Assembly: GCA_020850575.1 (NCBI GenBank)
Contig: JADZEJ010000006.1
Coordinates: 32,200-96,199, forward strand
Length of the DNA: 64,000 nucleotides
DNA from: Candidatus Uhrbacteria bacterium
GTDB taxonomy: Bacteria > Patescibacteriota > Patescibacteriia > 2-12-FULL-60-25
Reading direction: 5' to 3'
Part shown: piece after piece, positions 26,459-34,777 of the stretch
How positions within the stretch are numbered: position 1 is the first letter of the stretch
Layout: the number at the start of each line of letters is the position of its first letter
Position numbers and translations under genes: made by a program
The notes under the pieces: model-generated
Told to the model about the DNA's origin: nothing
The model's input: the letters and a program-made list of their open reading frames with translations, nothing else
The model's database searches: none

Positions 26459-26965
26459 TTAGTTCTTCTTATGTTGATTTTTACCTTTACTGTCCTTTAG
26501 TTTTTTTGCCTTCGGTATTTTCTTCATGAGAAAAGTTCCACCGGCTTTTTCAATCGCTGCTTTAGCTGACGCTGAAGCGACGATGTTCACAAACGTTAAA
26601 GCCGATGTAACTTCAGCCGAACCGATCAATTTGGCGCGTTCAGCCATCTTTGGAAGAAGACCCTTAGCGATCAAACTTCTAATGTCTATTTTTGCTGTTG
26701 CTGTATACACTTCAGCGACTCGTTTGAGAGGTAAACTATATACCGTTGTAAACTTACTCTGAAAACCACGATTTTTTGGAAAACCAAGAATCATTTGCTT
26801 AATACCCTTGAGTTTCAAATTCTTGCGACCACCGGTACGGGCACGTTGTCCCTTAGTACCACGGCCAGCAGTTTTACCGCGACCAGATCCTTCACCGCGA
26901 CCTATACGAAAACGTTTAGTGCGGGCGCCCTTATTCGGAGCGATTGTATTGAGGGTCAATGCCAT
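26459..26965 (-). CDS. rplO: 50S ribosomal protein L15
   Basis: Large-subunit protein involved in late assembly around the central protuberance. The N-terminus MALTLNTIAPNKGARTKRFRIGRGEGSGRGKT and the G/R-rich stretch to residue ~45 that threads into 23S rRNA are typical. The start at 26965 removes six unlikely residues. It follows rpsE by only 4 bases. In most bacteria rpmD (L30) lies between them and it is missing here. The C-terminus is Lys-rich. Confidence 0.95.
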   Translation of the reverse strand: MALTLNTIAPNKGARTKRFRIGRGEGSGRGKTAGRGTKGQRARTGGRKNLKLKGIKQMILGFPKNRGFQSKFTTVYSLPLKRVAEVYTATAKIDIRSLIAKGLLPKMAERAKLIGSAEVTSALTFVNIVASASAKAAIEKAGGTFLMKKIPKAKKLKDSKGKNQHKKN

Positions 26966-26969
26966 ATAA

Positions 26970-27668
26970 TTAGTTTTGATCATCTACTTTTTCCTTTTCT
27001 GTCTTCAACGTTTCTCCTGATTTACGAGGAATGCGTAACATTTTCAAAGCGGCAAATGTTGCTTTAACATTATTAAGTTTACTCCCAGAACCAAGAATTT
27101 TAGAAACCACATTTGGCACACCGGCAAATTCAAGCACGATACGAACGGCACCACCTGCTTTAATTCCAGTACCTTTTGGAGCTGGTTTTAAAAGAACCCG
27201 AGCAGCAGCAAATTTAGCCTCCACCGGATGTGGAATCGTTTCATTGCTTAACGGAACAGTAATTAGTGCTTTACGAGCCTGAGCTGTTGCCTTAGCTGTT
27301 GAGCCTTGAACATCAACCCCTTTTGAAAGTCCGTAACCAACACGACCCTTGCGGTTACCAATCACGGTCAAAACACGGAAACGCATACGCTTACCACCCT
27401 TGGTCACACGCGTCACGCGTGAAACTTCAACATTCTTTTCATCATAATCGGATTCAACCGGAACTTCACCTTGTTGTCCGCCTGGACCATTACGGCGAGG
27501 ACCGCGATTTGCACCACCTGGACCATTACGGCGATTTCCACCCATTCCTGGGCGACCACCACCTCCACCTGAACGACCACCCATTCCTGGGCGACCACCC
27601 ATCGAACGAGCAGCTTGAGGAGCTGCGGATTCTGGGATTACTGAAGTTTTCTTCTGTTCGTCACTCAT
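26970..27668 (-). CDS. rpsE: 30S ribosomal protein S5 with Gly/Arg-rich N-terminal extension
   Basis: Small-subunit protein at the mRNA entry side, important for decoding accuracy. The conserved S5 double-stranded RNA-binding domain starts near residue 75 (EVSRVTRVTKGGKRMRFRVL). The second domain follows (KAPAPKGTGIKAGG-like segment near 165, then VVSKILGSGSKLNNVKAT). Before it lies an unusual ~70-residue extension with repeated MGGRPGMGG, GGNRRNGPGG and RGPRRNGPGG units, resembling RGG-box RNA-binding tails. Total length is 232 against the usual ~165. Confidence 0.95.
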   Translation of the reverse strand: MSDEQKKTSVIPESAAPQAARSMGGRPGMGGRSGGGGGRPGMGGNRRNGPGGANRGPRRNGPGGQQGEVPVESDYDEKNVEVSRVTRVTKGGKRMRFRVLTVIGNRKGRVGYGLSKGVDVQGSTAKATAQARKALITVPLSNETIPHPVEAKFAAARVLLKPAPKGTGIKAGGAVRIVLEFAGVPNVVSKILGSGSKLNNVKATFAALKMLRIPRKSGETLKTEKEKVDDQN

Positions 27669-27674
27669 AATCGT

Positions 27675-28031
27675 TTAAAATTCAAGGCCTGCTTCACGGG
27701 CGGCATCGGCCAATGCCTTTATGCGACCATGGTACCGCTTATCACGGCGATCAAAAACCACAGTCTTTACTTTCTTTTCAAGTGCACGTGCGGCAACAAT
27801 TTTACCAACTTCAGCAGCAACATCAGACTTCTTCAAGCCGGTTGTTTTTACATCAGCATCAGAAGCTGCAGCCAATGTTTTTTGTGTAGTATCATCAATC
27901 ACCTGTGCATAAATATGCGCGAGTGAACGACGCACGGCAAGCCGTGGACGCATAGTCGTTCCGTTAACCTTCGCACGGACACGATTGATACGACGTCCAC
28001 GTGCAAGATTTTTTTGAATAGCTTTTTTCAT
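27675..28031 (-). CDS. rplR: 50S ribosomal protein L18
   Basis: Binds 5S rRNA in the central protuberance. The 118-residue product shows [35 protein letters not shown] at the N-terminus and ends with [27 protein letters not shown], the family ending. It lies 6 bases before rpsE and 11 after rplF in the spc-type gene order. Confidence 0.96.
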   Translation of the reverse strand: MKKAIQKNLARGRRINRVRAKVNGTTMRPRLAVRRSLAHIYAQVIDDTTQKTLAAASDADVKTTGLKKSDVAAEVGKIVAARALEKKVKTVVFDRRDKRYHGRIKALADAAREAGLEF

Positions 28032-28042
28032 ACTATGAAAGT

Positions 28043-28597
28043 TTATGCGCCCTTAGAAGCAGCCTTACCTGCCTTACGGCGGATCACCTCATCGGTGTAT
28101 TTTATTCCTTTACCCTTATACGGCTCCGGAGGTTTGATGCGACGCACTTGTGCGGCAATCTCACCAACCAAACGCTTATCAATACCCGTTAAGGTTAATA
28201 CTTGTTTCTCAACCTTAGCTTCAATTCCCTTTGGAAGAACAAAAGAAACTGGGTGAGAAAAACCTACTTCAATATTCAACTTATCCGAGCCTACGAGTGC
28301 AATCTTAAAACCAACACCGACAAATTCAAGAGATTTTTCAAATGGCTTCACAACGCCGTTCACCGCATTTGCAACCAATTGGCGGGTCGTCCCCCAAAGT
28401 GCACGTTGCGATTTATCATTTTCGTTCTTAACGGCAACCGTGAGCGCCTTTGGCTCAGTACTGAGCTCAACGCGCACGTCCGGGTGGACCTCCACCGTGA
28501 GGGTACCTTTCGGACCCTTCACCGTCACCGTCTGGCCACTCACGGACGCTTCAACGCCGCTTGCCAGTGGAATGGGTTTCTTTCCGATACGTGACAT
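28043..28597 (-). CDS. rplF: 50S ribosomal protein L6
   Basis: Large-subunit protein near the sarcin-ricin loop and factor-binding site. The product starts [19 protein letters not shown] and carries [16 protein letters not shown] near 28. The C-terminal signature [12 protein letters not shown] lies near 155. The start at 28597 gives 184 residues; the frame to 28663 adds a hydrophobic segment foreign to L6. Confidence 0.96.
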   Translation of the reverse strand: MSRIGKKPIPLASGVEASVSGQTVTVKGPKGTLTVEVHPDVRVELSTEPKALTVAVKNENDKSQRALWGTTRQLVANAVNGVVKPFEKSLEFVGVGFKIALVGSDKLNIEVGFSHPVSFVLPKGIEAKVEKQVLTLTGIDKRLVGEIAAQVRRIKPPEPYKGKGIKYTDEVIRRKAGKAASKGA

Positions 28598-28631
28598 AAT
28601 TACAATACAATAACAAACAATGAAATATGAA

Positions 28632-29024
28632 TTAATAAATCGTACAAATAACTTCACCACCAAGCTTGCGTCGACGAGCTTCCTTATTCGTCATGACACC
28701 GGCAGATGTCGAAACGATCGCAATTCCAATGTCAGACAAGACACGTGGTAATTCGGTTGCGCCGCGATATACACGGCGACCTGGGGTCGAGACGCGCGCA
28801 ATGGCGCGGATTTGTGGCTCCTTACCCTGATAAATGAGACCAATCGAAAGTGTTTTTTTAACACCCTCTGTTTGCTCTGAAACTTTACCAACAAAGCCTT
28901 CTTTCTCAAGAATCTTTGCGATCGCAAATTTCATACGCGATGATGGCATCACAAGCGCATCGTGATGCGCAGCTTGCGCATTACGAATACGTGTCAGGAG
29001 GTCGCTAATTGGGTCGGTATGCAT
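28632..29024 (-). CDS. rpsH: 30S ribosomal protein S8
   Basis: Binds helix 21 of 16S rRNA and is an early assembly protein; in E. coli it represses its own operon. The 130-residue product starts MHTDPISDLLTRIRNAQAA and ends with the conserved STSAGVMTNKEARRRKLGGEV segment. It lies 4 bases after rpsN and 34 bases before rplF. Confidence 0.96.
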   Translation of the reverse strand: MHTDPISDLLTRIRNAQAAHHDALVMPSSRMKFAIAKILEKEGFVGKVSEQTEGVKKTLSIGLIYQGKEPQIRAIARVSTPGRRVYRGATELPRVLSDIGIAIVSTSAGVMTNKEARRRKLGGEVICTIY

Positions 29025-29028
29025 AGAT

Positions 29029-29217
29029 TTACCAGCTGGATTTCTTCACGCCGGGCAATTCCCCGCGGTTGGCAAGTTCACGTACACAAATACGGCACAT
29101 ACCGAAGTCACGAAGAAATCCGTGACGTCGGCCACATCGCCAACATCGGTTCACCGTCCGAGTGCTGAACTTTGGCTTATGCTTAAAAGTTTTAGCCATT
29201 TGAGATTTTGTTGCCAT
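29029..29217 (-). CDS. rpsN: 30S ribosomal protein S14, zinc type
   Basis: Small-subunit head protein. At 62 residues with [20 protein letters not shown] it is the short zinc-binding (type Z) form. The four cysteines are in two CxxC pairs, and the ending [16 protein letters not shown] is normal. Shorter than the zinc-free ~100-residue type. It lies between rplE and rpsH, 3-4 bases from each. Confidence 0.97.
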   Translation of the reverse strand: MATKSQMAKTFKHKPKFSTRTVNRCWRCGRRHGFLRDFGMCRICVRELANRGELPGVKKSSW

Positions 29218-29220
29218 AGT

Positions 29221-29760
29221 CTAGTCTTTTTTGAAAGGAAAACCGAGGGCTGTAAACAACGCCTCGCCCACCTTCTTATTACCGGCTGTGGTGCTGATTG
29301 TCACCTGTAAGCCATGAACACGTTCGATTTCTTCTGGACGAATCTCTGGAAAAGGTAAAAATTCCTTAAAACCAATACTCATATTTCCACTCTTATCCAA
29401 AAGCTTTGACGAAATACCACGAAAATCGCGAACGCGAGGGAAGGTCACGTTCAACAATTTATCAAGGAATGACCACATGCGTTCTCCACGCAATGTGACA
29501 CATAAACCAACTACCATACCTTGGCGAATCTTAAAATTTGAAATTGAAATTTTCGCTTTGGTCTTCACTGGTTTTTGTCCAGTAATACGTGTTACCACGC
29601 TTTCCGCAATTTCGATGAACTTTGGGTCCTTTAGTCCTTGCGACAAGCCGACAGCGACCGTCACCGAAACAACCTTCGGCAAAGCCATAGGATTCTTAAT
29701 CCCAAGACTGTTTGCTAAGGATGGACGGATTTCTTTATTGTACCGTTCTTTGAGGGTCAT
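29221..29760 (-). CDS. rplE: 50S ribosomal protein L5
   Basis: Binds 5S rRNA and contacts the P-site tRNA elbow. The 179-residue product shows LKERYNKEIRPSLANSLGIKN at the start and GQKPVKTKAKISISNFKIRQG near 55-75. The family region VTLRGERMWSFLDKLLN near 90 is followed by VRDFRGIS. The length is standard. It lies 3 bases after rplX. Confidence 0.97.
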   Translation of the reverse strand: MTLKERYNKEIRPSLANSLGIKNPMALPKVVSVTVAVGLSQGLKDPKFIEIAESVVTRITGQKPVKTKAKISISNFKIRQGMVVGLCVTLRGERMWSFLDKLLNVTFPRVRDFRGISSKLLDKSGNMSIGFKEFLPFPEIRPEEIERVHGLQVTISTTAGNKKVGEALFTALGFPFKKD

Positions 29761-29763
29761 AGA

Positions 29764-30000
29764 TTATTTTTGCTTGTCGACAGACTTTACATTAGAAGCA
29801 TGAATTGGCATGGAAAATTCCACAACCTGCCCCTTTTGTCCTTGCTGCTTGGTCTTGAGATGACGCTTCGATTGGTTCACCCCTTCAACAACCACGCGGT
29901 TGAGCTTAGGAAAAACTTGAAGCACCTTACCCGTCTTTCCCTTATTCTTTCCAGTGAGAACTTTGACCATATCACCGGATTTAATGTGGAGTTTAATCAT
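29764..30000 (-). CDS. rplX: 50S ribosomal protein L24 (short)
   Basis: Assembly-initiator protein at the 5' end of 23S rRNA. Only 78 residues long: the KOW motif is at the start (SGDMVKVLTGKNKGKTGKVLQVFPKLNRV), followed by VVEGVNQSKRHLK and the short tail SMPIHASNVKSVDK. Most bacterial L24 proteins are ~100 residues, so the C-terminal extension is reduced, which fits a compact genome. The flanking genes rplN and rplE give the normal order. Confidence 0.94.
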   Translation of the reverse strand: MIKLHIKSGDMVKVLTGKNKGKTGKVLQVFPKLNRVVVEGVNQSKRHLKTKQQGQKGQVVEFSMPIHASNVKSVDKQK

Positions 30001-30005
30001 ATAAT

Positions 30006-30377
30006 TTACACCACTTCAGGAGCAAGAGAAATAATTTTTGCAAAACCCTTGCTACGTAATTCGCGAGCAACAGGTCCAAAAATACGAGTACCCTTTGGAT
30101 CTTTCGACTTTTTATCAATAATGACAGCGGCATTGTCATCAAAACGGACATAGGTTCCATCCGCACGGCGATATTCTTTATGAGAACGCACCAGCACGGC
30201 ATGTACCACATCCGATTTCTTTACTGTGCCGCGAGGATCAGCTTCTTTCACCACGCATGTGATGATATCTGCTAAACCTGCGGTACGCTTTTGAAAGCCG
30301 CCAAGTACGCGGACACATTGAAGCTTTTTAGCTCCAGTATTATCAGCGACTTTAAGCATTGTTCGATGTTGTACCAT
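30006..30377 (-). CDS. rplN: 50S ribosomal protein L14
   Basis: Forms part of an inter-subunit bridge. The start at 30377 gives [20 protein letters not shown], the family N-terminus, and a 123-residue product ending [37 protein letters not shown] and [22 protein letters not shown] blocks are in place. The longer frame to 30473 overlaps rpsQ and is rejected. Confidence 0.96.
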   Translation of the reverse strand: MVQHRTMLKVADNTGAKKLQCVRVLGGFQKRTAGLADIITCVVKEADPRGTVKKSDVVHAVLVRSHKEYRRADGTYVRFDDNAAVIIDKKSKDPKGTRIFGPVARELRSKGFAKIISLAPEVV

Positions 30378-30384
30378 ATAAGGT

Positions 30385-30648
30385 TTAAGCCTGAGCTTGT
30401 TTAACCGTCGAAACGTACTTCCAGCATTTGTCTTTTGACAAATGACGGGTTTCCTCGATTTCAACGACATCACCTAGCTTTGCGGCACCTTTTTCATCAT
30501 GCGCCTTAAGCTTAGTCGACAAAGTGAAGTATTTTCCATACTTCGCATGGGCGACACGTCGATCAATGCGAACTACGATAGTTTTCGCCATCTTGTTCGA
30601 CACGACCGTGCCTTGTAGCCGGCGATGGATTTTAGTTGGAGTCGTCAT
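30385..30648 (-). CDS. rpsQ: 30S ribosomal protein S17
   Basis: OB-fold protein binding the 5' domain of 16S rRNA. In 87 residues it shows [20 protein letters not shown], then [18 protein letters not shown] and [19 protein letters not shown]. Spacing to rpmC is 3 bases and to rplN 7 bases. Confidence 0.96.
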   Translation of the reverse strand: MTTPTKIHRRLQGTVVSNKMAKTIVVRIDRRVAHAKYGKYFTLSTKLKAHDEKGAAKLGDVVEIEETRHLSKDKCWKYVSTVKQAQA

Positions 30649-30651
30649 ACA

Positions 30652-30837
30652 TTATTTTAGATTGGCGAGAGTCGCAATAACGCGAGCCAAGGTTTTACGA
30701 GCCACACGAAGCGAGCGCACGTGACGCAAGCTACGGAGATGGGCTTTAAAACGTAGGTCTTGAATCTCTGTTCGAAGTTCTTGTGCCATACGACGAAGTT
30801 CTTCAACATTTTTTTGGCGGAGTTCCTTGATATCCAT
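30652..30837 (-). CDS. rpmC: 50S ribosomal protein L29
   Basis: Small helical protein by the peptide exit, near where SRP and trigger factor dock. With the start at 30837 it is 61 residues, MDIKELRQKNVEELRRMAQE, ending with the VRSLRVARKTLARVIATL helix. The upstream part of the longer frame lies within rplP and is out of family. Confidence 0.94.
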   Translation of the reverse strand: MDIKELRQKNVEELRRMAQELRTEIQDLRFKAHLRSLRHVRSLRVARKTLARVIATLANLK

Positions 30838-30841
30838 ACGC

Positions 30842-31261
30842 TTAAATTTGGGTATTTGAGACGTATTTAACAGTGCATGGCAACTTATATCCGGCAAGAA
30901 GCAATGCTTCTTTTGCGGAGGCTTCTGGAATGCCATCCATTTCAAACATTACAGTTCCGATTTTAACGGGAGCAACATAATGGTCAACTGCACCTTTTCC
31001 AGAACCCATTGGCACTTCATTTCCCTTTTTTGTAATTGGCTTGTCTGGAAAAATACGAATCCAGATTTTTCCACCACGTTTAGTGTAACGTGTGAGTACA
31101 CGGCGAACGGCTTCAATTTGGCGCGAAGTAACCCACGCAGGAGACGTTGCTTTAAGACCAAAGCTCCCAAAAGAAACTTCGATTTTATCTGTCGCCTTAC
31201 GAATATTCCGAGCGCGGCCTTTATGCCACTTGCGGTGTTTGACTTTTTTTGGAATCAACAT
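30842..31261 (-). CDS. rplP: 50S ribosomal protein L16
   Basis: Sits at the A-site entrance and helps position tRNA. The 139-residue product has [19 protein letters not shown] at the start and [18 protein letters not shown] near 35. [19 protein letters not shown] is near 62, with [16 protein letters not shown] after it. Length and order (rpsC-rplP-rpmC) are standard. Confidence 0.97.
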   Translation of the reverse strand: MLIPKKVKHRKWHKGRARNIRKATDKIEVSFGSFGLKATSPAWVTSRQIEAVRRVLTRYTKRGGKIWIRIFPDKPITKKGNEVPMGSGKGAVDHYVAPVKIGTVMFEMDGIPEASAKEALLLAGYKLPCTVKYVSNTQI

Positions 31262-31273
31262 ACATGAGTGGGT

Positions 31274-32095
31274 TTAGGCTTGTTCTTGAGTTGGAGCTGG
31301 AGCAGTGGCTGGAGAAGATGCGGGACCGCGATCTCCACGTCGTGAACCACGACGATCAGAGAAGCGCCCGCCTTGTCCTGGACGGCGGTTACCATCTTGC
31401 GGAGCTCGACGATCGCGACTTGGCGTCGTTGGCTGATAGACAGACAAACGATCTTGTTCAAAGATATCACCACGATAAATCCAGACCTTCACGCCTATAG
31501 CTCCTGCCATAGTGCGAGCTGTATCACCAGCATAATCGATATCTGCACGCAAATTTGTAAGAGGGATTTTACCCCAACCTAACCATTCGCGACGAGCAAT
31601 TTCAGATCCATTCAAACGACCGGAAACAGCGATCTTAACGCCCAAGGCACCAGCCTTTTTAACACGCTCAATCGCCATCTTCAGTACGCGACGAAATGGC
31701 ATACGGCGTTGTAAATCTTGCACGACTTGTTGAGCGACAATCGATGCTTCCAAAGTTGGTTTACCAATTTCAGTAACATTTAATTGAAATTGAATTTTCT
31801 TTCCTGGAAAAAAAGCTCTGAGAAATTTCTTCTTTAAGTCTTCGATTCCAGCGCCACCCCTACCGATCACGAGACCGGGCTTAGCGGTAGCAATACTGAC
31901 ATTAAGAGCACCACGAGAGCGCTCGATCTTAACTTCGTTCACCGAAGCTTCTTTCAAGGCTTCCTTGAAAAAACCACGGATACGAATATCTTCACGTAAA
32001 TTGGAACGATAGGCGTTACCACGAGCAAACCAACGCGATGGCCACGTCGTCGTAGTTCCAAGACGGAAGGAGATTGGATGTACTTTATGTCCCAT
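31274..32095 (-). CDS. rpsC: 30S ribosomal protein S3 with Arg/Gly-rich tail
   Basis: Lines the mRNA entry tunnel with S4 and S5. The product starts MGHKVHPISFRLGTTTTWPS. A type II KH domain holds VIGRGGAGIEDLKK near 72, and the C-terminal S3 domain has ARREWLGWGKIPLTNLRADID near 165-185. After the normal end (~215) a ~50-residue tail (SRDRRAPQDGNRRPGQGG, then DRRGSRRGDRG and an Ala/Pro/Gln end) extends it to 273. The tail resembles the basic glycine-rich extension on S5 in the same operon. Confidence 0.95.
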   Translation of the reverse strand: MGHKVHPISFRLGTTTTWPSRWFARGNAYRSNLREDIRIRGFFKEALKEASVNEVKIERSRGALNVSIATAKPGLVIGRGGAGIEDLKKKFLRAFFPGKKIQFQLNVTEIGKPTLEASIVAQQVVQDLQRRMPFRRVLKMAIERVKKAGALGVKIAVSGRLNGSEIARREWLGWGKIPLTNLRADIDYAGDTARTMAGAIGVKVWIYRGDIFEQDRLSVYQPTTPSRDRRAPQDGNRRPGQGGRFSDRRGSRRGDRGPASSPATAPAPTQEQA

Positions 32096-32100
32096 AGGCT

Positions 32101-32532
32101 TTAGGCTTTGGTTTTCTTAACGCGTGCTGAAGTTTTTTTTACAACAGCTTTCTTTTCTGTAGGAGCAGTCGTAACGTCCTTAGCCTTTTTTGCAATCGGA
32201 GCAACATCAGACAGAATCAAATTAATATGCGTTGTACGCTTACGAATTGGCGCAGCTCGTCCTTGAGCACGAGGTCGAGAACGCTTCAATGTTGCACCAC
32301 CATCAGCTGTGATCAGTTTCACAAACAATGCGGAACGGTCAATCTTGAAATTATGTTCGGCATTCGCCATAGCCGAACGCAAAAGTTTAAGTACAGGAAG
32401 AACAGCGTCACGTTGCACAAAACTTAAACGAGTTTCTGCATCAGTCGCTTTCATACCGCGAATAAGATCAACAATAAGTCGAACCTTGCGGGGAGCCATA
32501 CGAAGATGGCGGAGAGAAGCTTTTACATCCAT
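32101..32532 (-). CDS. rplV: 50S ribosomal protein L22
   Basis: Lines the nascent peptide tunnel through a long hairpin. The start at 32532 gives MDVKASLRHLRMAPRKVRLI, the family N-terminus. KRSRPRAQGRAAPIRKRTTH near 85-105 is the tunnel hairpin and TTHINLIL closes the fold. A Lys/Ala/Thr-rich tail of ~30 residues follows, giving 143 residues against the usual ~110. The longer frame to 32583 overlaps rpsS. Confidence 0.95.
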   Translation of the reverse strand: MDVKASLRHLRMAPRKVRLIVDLIRGMKATDAETRLSFVQRDAVLPVLKLLRSAMANAEHNFKIDRSALFVKLITADGGATLKRSRPRAQGRAAPIRKRTTHINLILSDVAPIAKKAKDVTTAPTEKKAVVKKTSARVKKTKA

Positions 32533-32536
32533 ACAA

Positions 32537-32851
32537 TTATTTCTTCTTCGCCGGAGCCGCAGCTGCTGGCTTCGCCGCATCAAGTGATTTGGTCAATTTA
32601 CCACCATGGCGAGAGAACTTTCGCGTTGGTGAAAATTCACCAAGCTTATGTCCAACCATGTTTTCAACCACAACAACAGGCACATGTATGCGTCCATTGT
32701 GTACACCAAAAGTGTATCCCACCATTTCTGGCGTGATAGTTGAAGAACGAAACCATGTTTTGATTGGTGTTTTATCTCCAGCTTTGGCTTTTGCTACCTT
32801 TTCGAGGAGTTTCGGGTTTGTATAAGGACCCTTTTTAAGACTTCGCGACAT
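32537..32851 (-). CDS. rpsS: 30S ribosomal protein S19
   Basis: Binds the 30S head beside S13. The product opens [18 protein letters not shown], then [20 protein letters not shown] near 30 and [20 protein letters not shown] near 63-82. An Ala/Lys-rich tail ends the 104-residue product. It lies 3 bases after rplB. Confidence 0.96.
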   Translation of the reverse strand: MSRSLKKGPYTNPKLLEKVAKAKAGDKTPIKTWFRSSTITPEMVGYTFGVHNGRIHVPVVVVENMVGHKLGEFSPTRKFSRHGGKLTKSLDAAKPAAAAPAKKK

Positions 32852-32854
32852 AAA

Positions 32855-33694
32855 TTATGATTTCTTCGACTTACGGCGAGTCAGAATAAGTTGACTAGAA
32901 GCCTTCTTATTATTTCGTGTCTTCACACCCAGTGCATGCTTACCCCACTTTGTCTTCGGATATTTCATGCCGATTGGGTGCTTGCCTTCACCACCTCCGT
33001 GTGGGTGATCAACCGGATTCATAACCTTACCGCGTACAGTAGGACGAATACCACGATGGCGCATACGACCAGCTTTACCATAACGAACTAAATGATAATC
33101 TGGATTAGACACGGTACCTAATGTAGCCATGCACGACTTCAACACATTGCGAACTTCACCGGAAGGTAAACGCAATGATGCATATGCCCCTTCTAAAGCA
33201 AGAAATTCAATGGCATTACCGGCTCCGCGACCCAATTGGCCACCCTTGCCAGGCATGAGTTCAACACAGTGAACCGTCATACCAACTGGAATCTTCTCAA
33301 GAGGTAAACGATTGCCTGTTTGAATTTCCGCACCGGTCATAGATGACACAATCGTGTCACCAACCTTCATACCATCTGGCGTTATGATATATCGTTTTTC
33401 ACCATCTTTATAGATAACGAGCGAAATACGTGCTCCACGATTTGGATCATATTCAATCGAATCGATCTTTCCTGGAATATCAAACTTTTCGCGATGAAAA
33501 TCGACGATACGAACAAATTGTTTATGGCCACCGCCCTTATGGCGAACTGTAATTTTGCCACCAGAACGGCCAGCGAATTCTTTACGATGCACAATCAACG
33601 ATTTTTCCGGCTCATCACGTGTGATGTCAGAAAAATCCTGCACCGAAGAATTGCGGCGAGCTTTGGTAACTGGACGATATTTCTTAATCGGCAT
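32855..33694 (-). CDS. rplB: 50S ribosomal protein L2
   Basis: Needed for subunit joining and peptidyl transferase function. The 279-residue product shows the C-terminal signature NPVDHPHGGGEGKHPIGMK near 225, which includes the conserved histidine by the active centre, and RHKGGGHKQFVRIVDFHRE near 50. Length is normal; it lies 6 bases after rplW. Confidence 0.97.
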   Translation of the reverse strand: MPIKKYRPVTKARRNSSVQDFSDITRDEPEKSLIVHRKEFAGRSGGKITVRHKGGGHKQFVRIVDFHREKFDIPGKIDSIEYDPNRGARISLVIYKDGEKRYIITPDGMKVGDTIVSSMTGAEIQTGNRLPLEKIPVGMTVHCVELMPGKGGQLGRGAGNAIEFLALEGAYASLRLPSGEVRNVLKSCMATLGTVSNPDYHLVRYGKAGRMRHRGIRPTVRGKVMNPVDHPHGGGEGKHPIGMKYPKTKWGKHALGVKTRNNKKASSQLILTRRKSKKS

Positions 33695-33700
33695 AAGTAT

Positions 33701-34135
33701 TTAGACGCCTGCGTAGAGATCGATCTTTTGACCCGGCTTGAGTTGAACTAAAGCCTTCTTCCAACGATTACGACTACCTGCGCGGCGACCGCGATTCATT
33801 GGTTTACCTTCTCCGCGAACAGTATTCACGGAAACAACATTGACGCCATATATAGCTTCAACAGCTTTACGAACTTCAACTTTATTAACCGACACAGGAA
33901 CATTAAAGACAAAAACACCTTTTGAAGCGAGAATTGCCGCCTTTTCACTCACGCGTGGGGATAGCAACGAATGTGCATGAAGTGCAATTTTCGCAACATC
34001 ACCCTTCACAACCTTTGAAGTTTCAATCGAAGCTTCAGTAGTTTTCTTTTTAGTAGAGGCTTTTTTTACCTTCACCTTTTTTGGTTCTTCAGCAGTATCA
34101 GTAGATACCGTTTTTTTGCGATCAAAGAGAGCCAT
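33701..34135 (-). CDS. rplW: 50S ribosomal protein L23 with charged N-terminal extension
   Basis: Docking site for trigger factor and SRP at the tunnel exit. The conserved fold begins near residue 56 (LLSPRVSEKAAILASKGVFVF). It continues with VNKVEVRKAVEAIYGVNVVSV and the RRAGSRNRWKKALVQLKPGQ loop. Before it is a ~50-residue Lys/Thr-rich extension (KKVKVKKASTKKKTTEAS) not found in typical ~95-residue L23. The start at 34135 (MALFDRKK) avoids overlap with rplD. Confidence 0.93.
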   Translation of the reverse strand: MALFDRKKTVSTDTAEEPKKVKVKKASTKKKTTEASIETSKVVKGDVAKIALHAHSLLSPRVSEKAAILASKGVFVFNVPVSVNKVEVRKAVEAIYGVNVVSVNTVRGEGKPMNRGRRAGSRNRWKKALVQLKPGQKIDLYAGV

Positions 34136-34139
34136 AGGT

Positions 34140-34772
34140 TTATGCGTTGCGATAAACATTTTCAAAAGCTTCAACAGCGTCTTTCCAGAACACGACCTGG
34201 CGTGCATGAAGCACGTCGTTCAAGTTAAGACTATTAACCGTTGTAAGTTGCACATCAGGAAGATTACGTATCATACGCAATAGTTCTGGTTCAGAACCGG
34301 AAACAACGGCAAGTGTACGGCGAGCCACTGGCAATTTCTTAAAAAGTTGCGCAGCAACCTTAGTTTTTATCGCTTGTGGCTGAAAAGCTTCAAGCACTAA
34401 AAACTTTTCCTCATTCACCTTATCTGTGAGAGCCATAAATAAAGCTTTTTGCTTTACTCGACGGTTCACCTTTACAGAAAAATTACGATCAAAGCGAGGA
34501 CCAAAAGCAACGCCACCTCCAACCCATTGCGGATTACGAGTAGATCCTTGACGTGCTCGACCTGTTCCCTTTTGCTTCCATGGCTTCTTACCACCACCAC
34601 GAACTTCACCTTTTGTTTTGGTATGTGCAATGGATTGACGTGCATTTGCCGCTTGGGCAACTGACACTTCATGTACGAGTGCTGGATCAACTGTAACGCC
34701 AAAACGCGACGCGTTGAGTTCGAGATCACCCGTCACCTTACCCTCTTGGTTGTAAATTTTAACCTTAGGCAT
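34140..34772 (-). CDS. rplD: 50S ribosomal protein L4
   Basis: Reaches into the exit tunnel; in E. coli it also represses the S10 operon by binding its leader. The 210-residue product has KTKGEVRGGGKKPWKQKGTGRARQGS (residues ~52-78), the tunnel loop, and NPQWVGGGVAFGP after it. A structured leader lies just upstream of rplC, so L4 or L3 would be the natural candidates for an autoregulator; this is an inference. Confidence 0.96.
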   Translation of the reverse strand: MPKVKIYNQEGKVTGDLELNASRFGVTVDPALVHEVSVAQAANARQSIAHTKTKGEVRGGGKKPWKQKGTGRARQGSTRNPQWVGGGVAFGPRFDRNFSVKVNRRVKQKALFMALTDKVNEEKFLVLEAFQPQAIKTKVAAQLFKKLPVARRTLAVVSGSEPELLRMIRNLPDVQLTTVNSLNLNDVLHARQVVFWKDAVEAFENVYRNA

Positions 34773-34777
34773 ATGGT

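Noticed and set aside
27299..27670. 123-codon plus-strand frame antisense to rpsE
   Set aside because: It is a shadow of the Gly/Arg repeats of S5; composition (His/Asp repeats) follows from the opposite strand.
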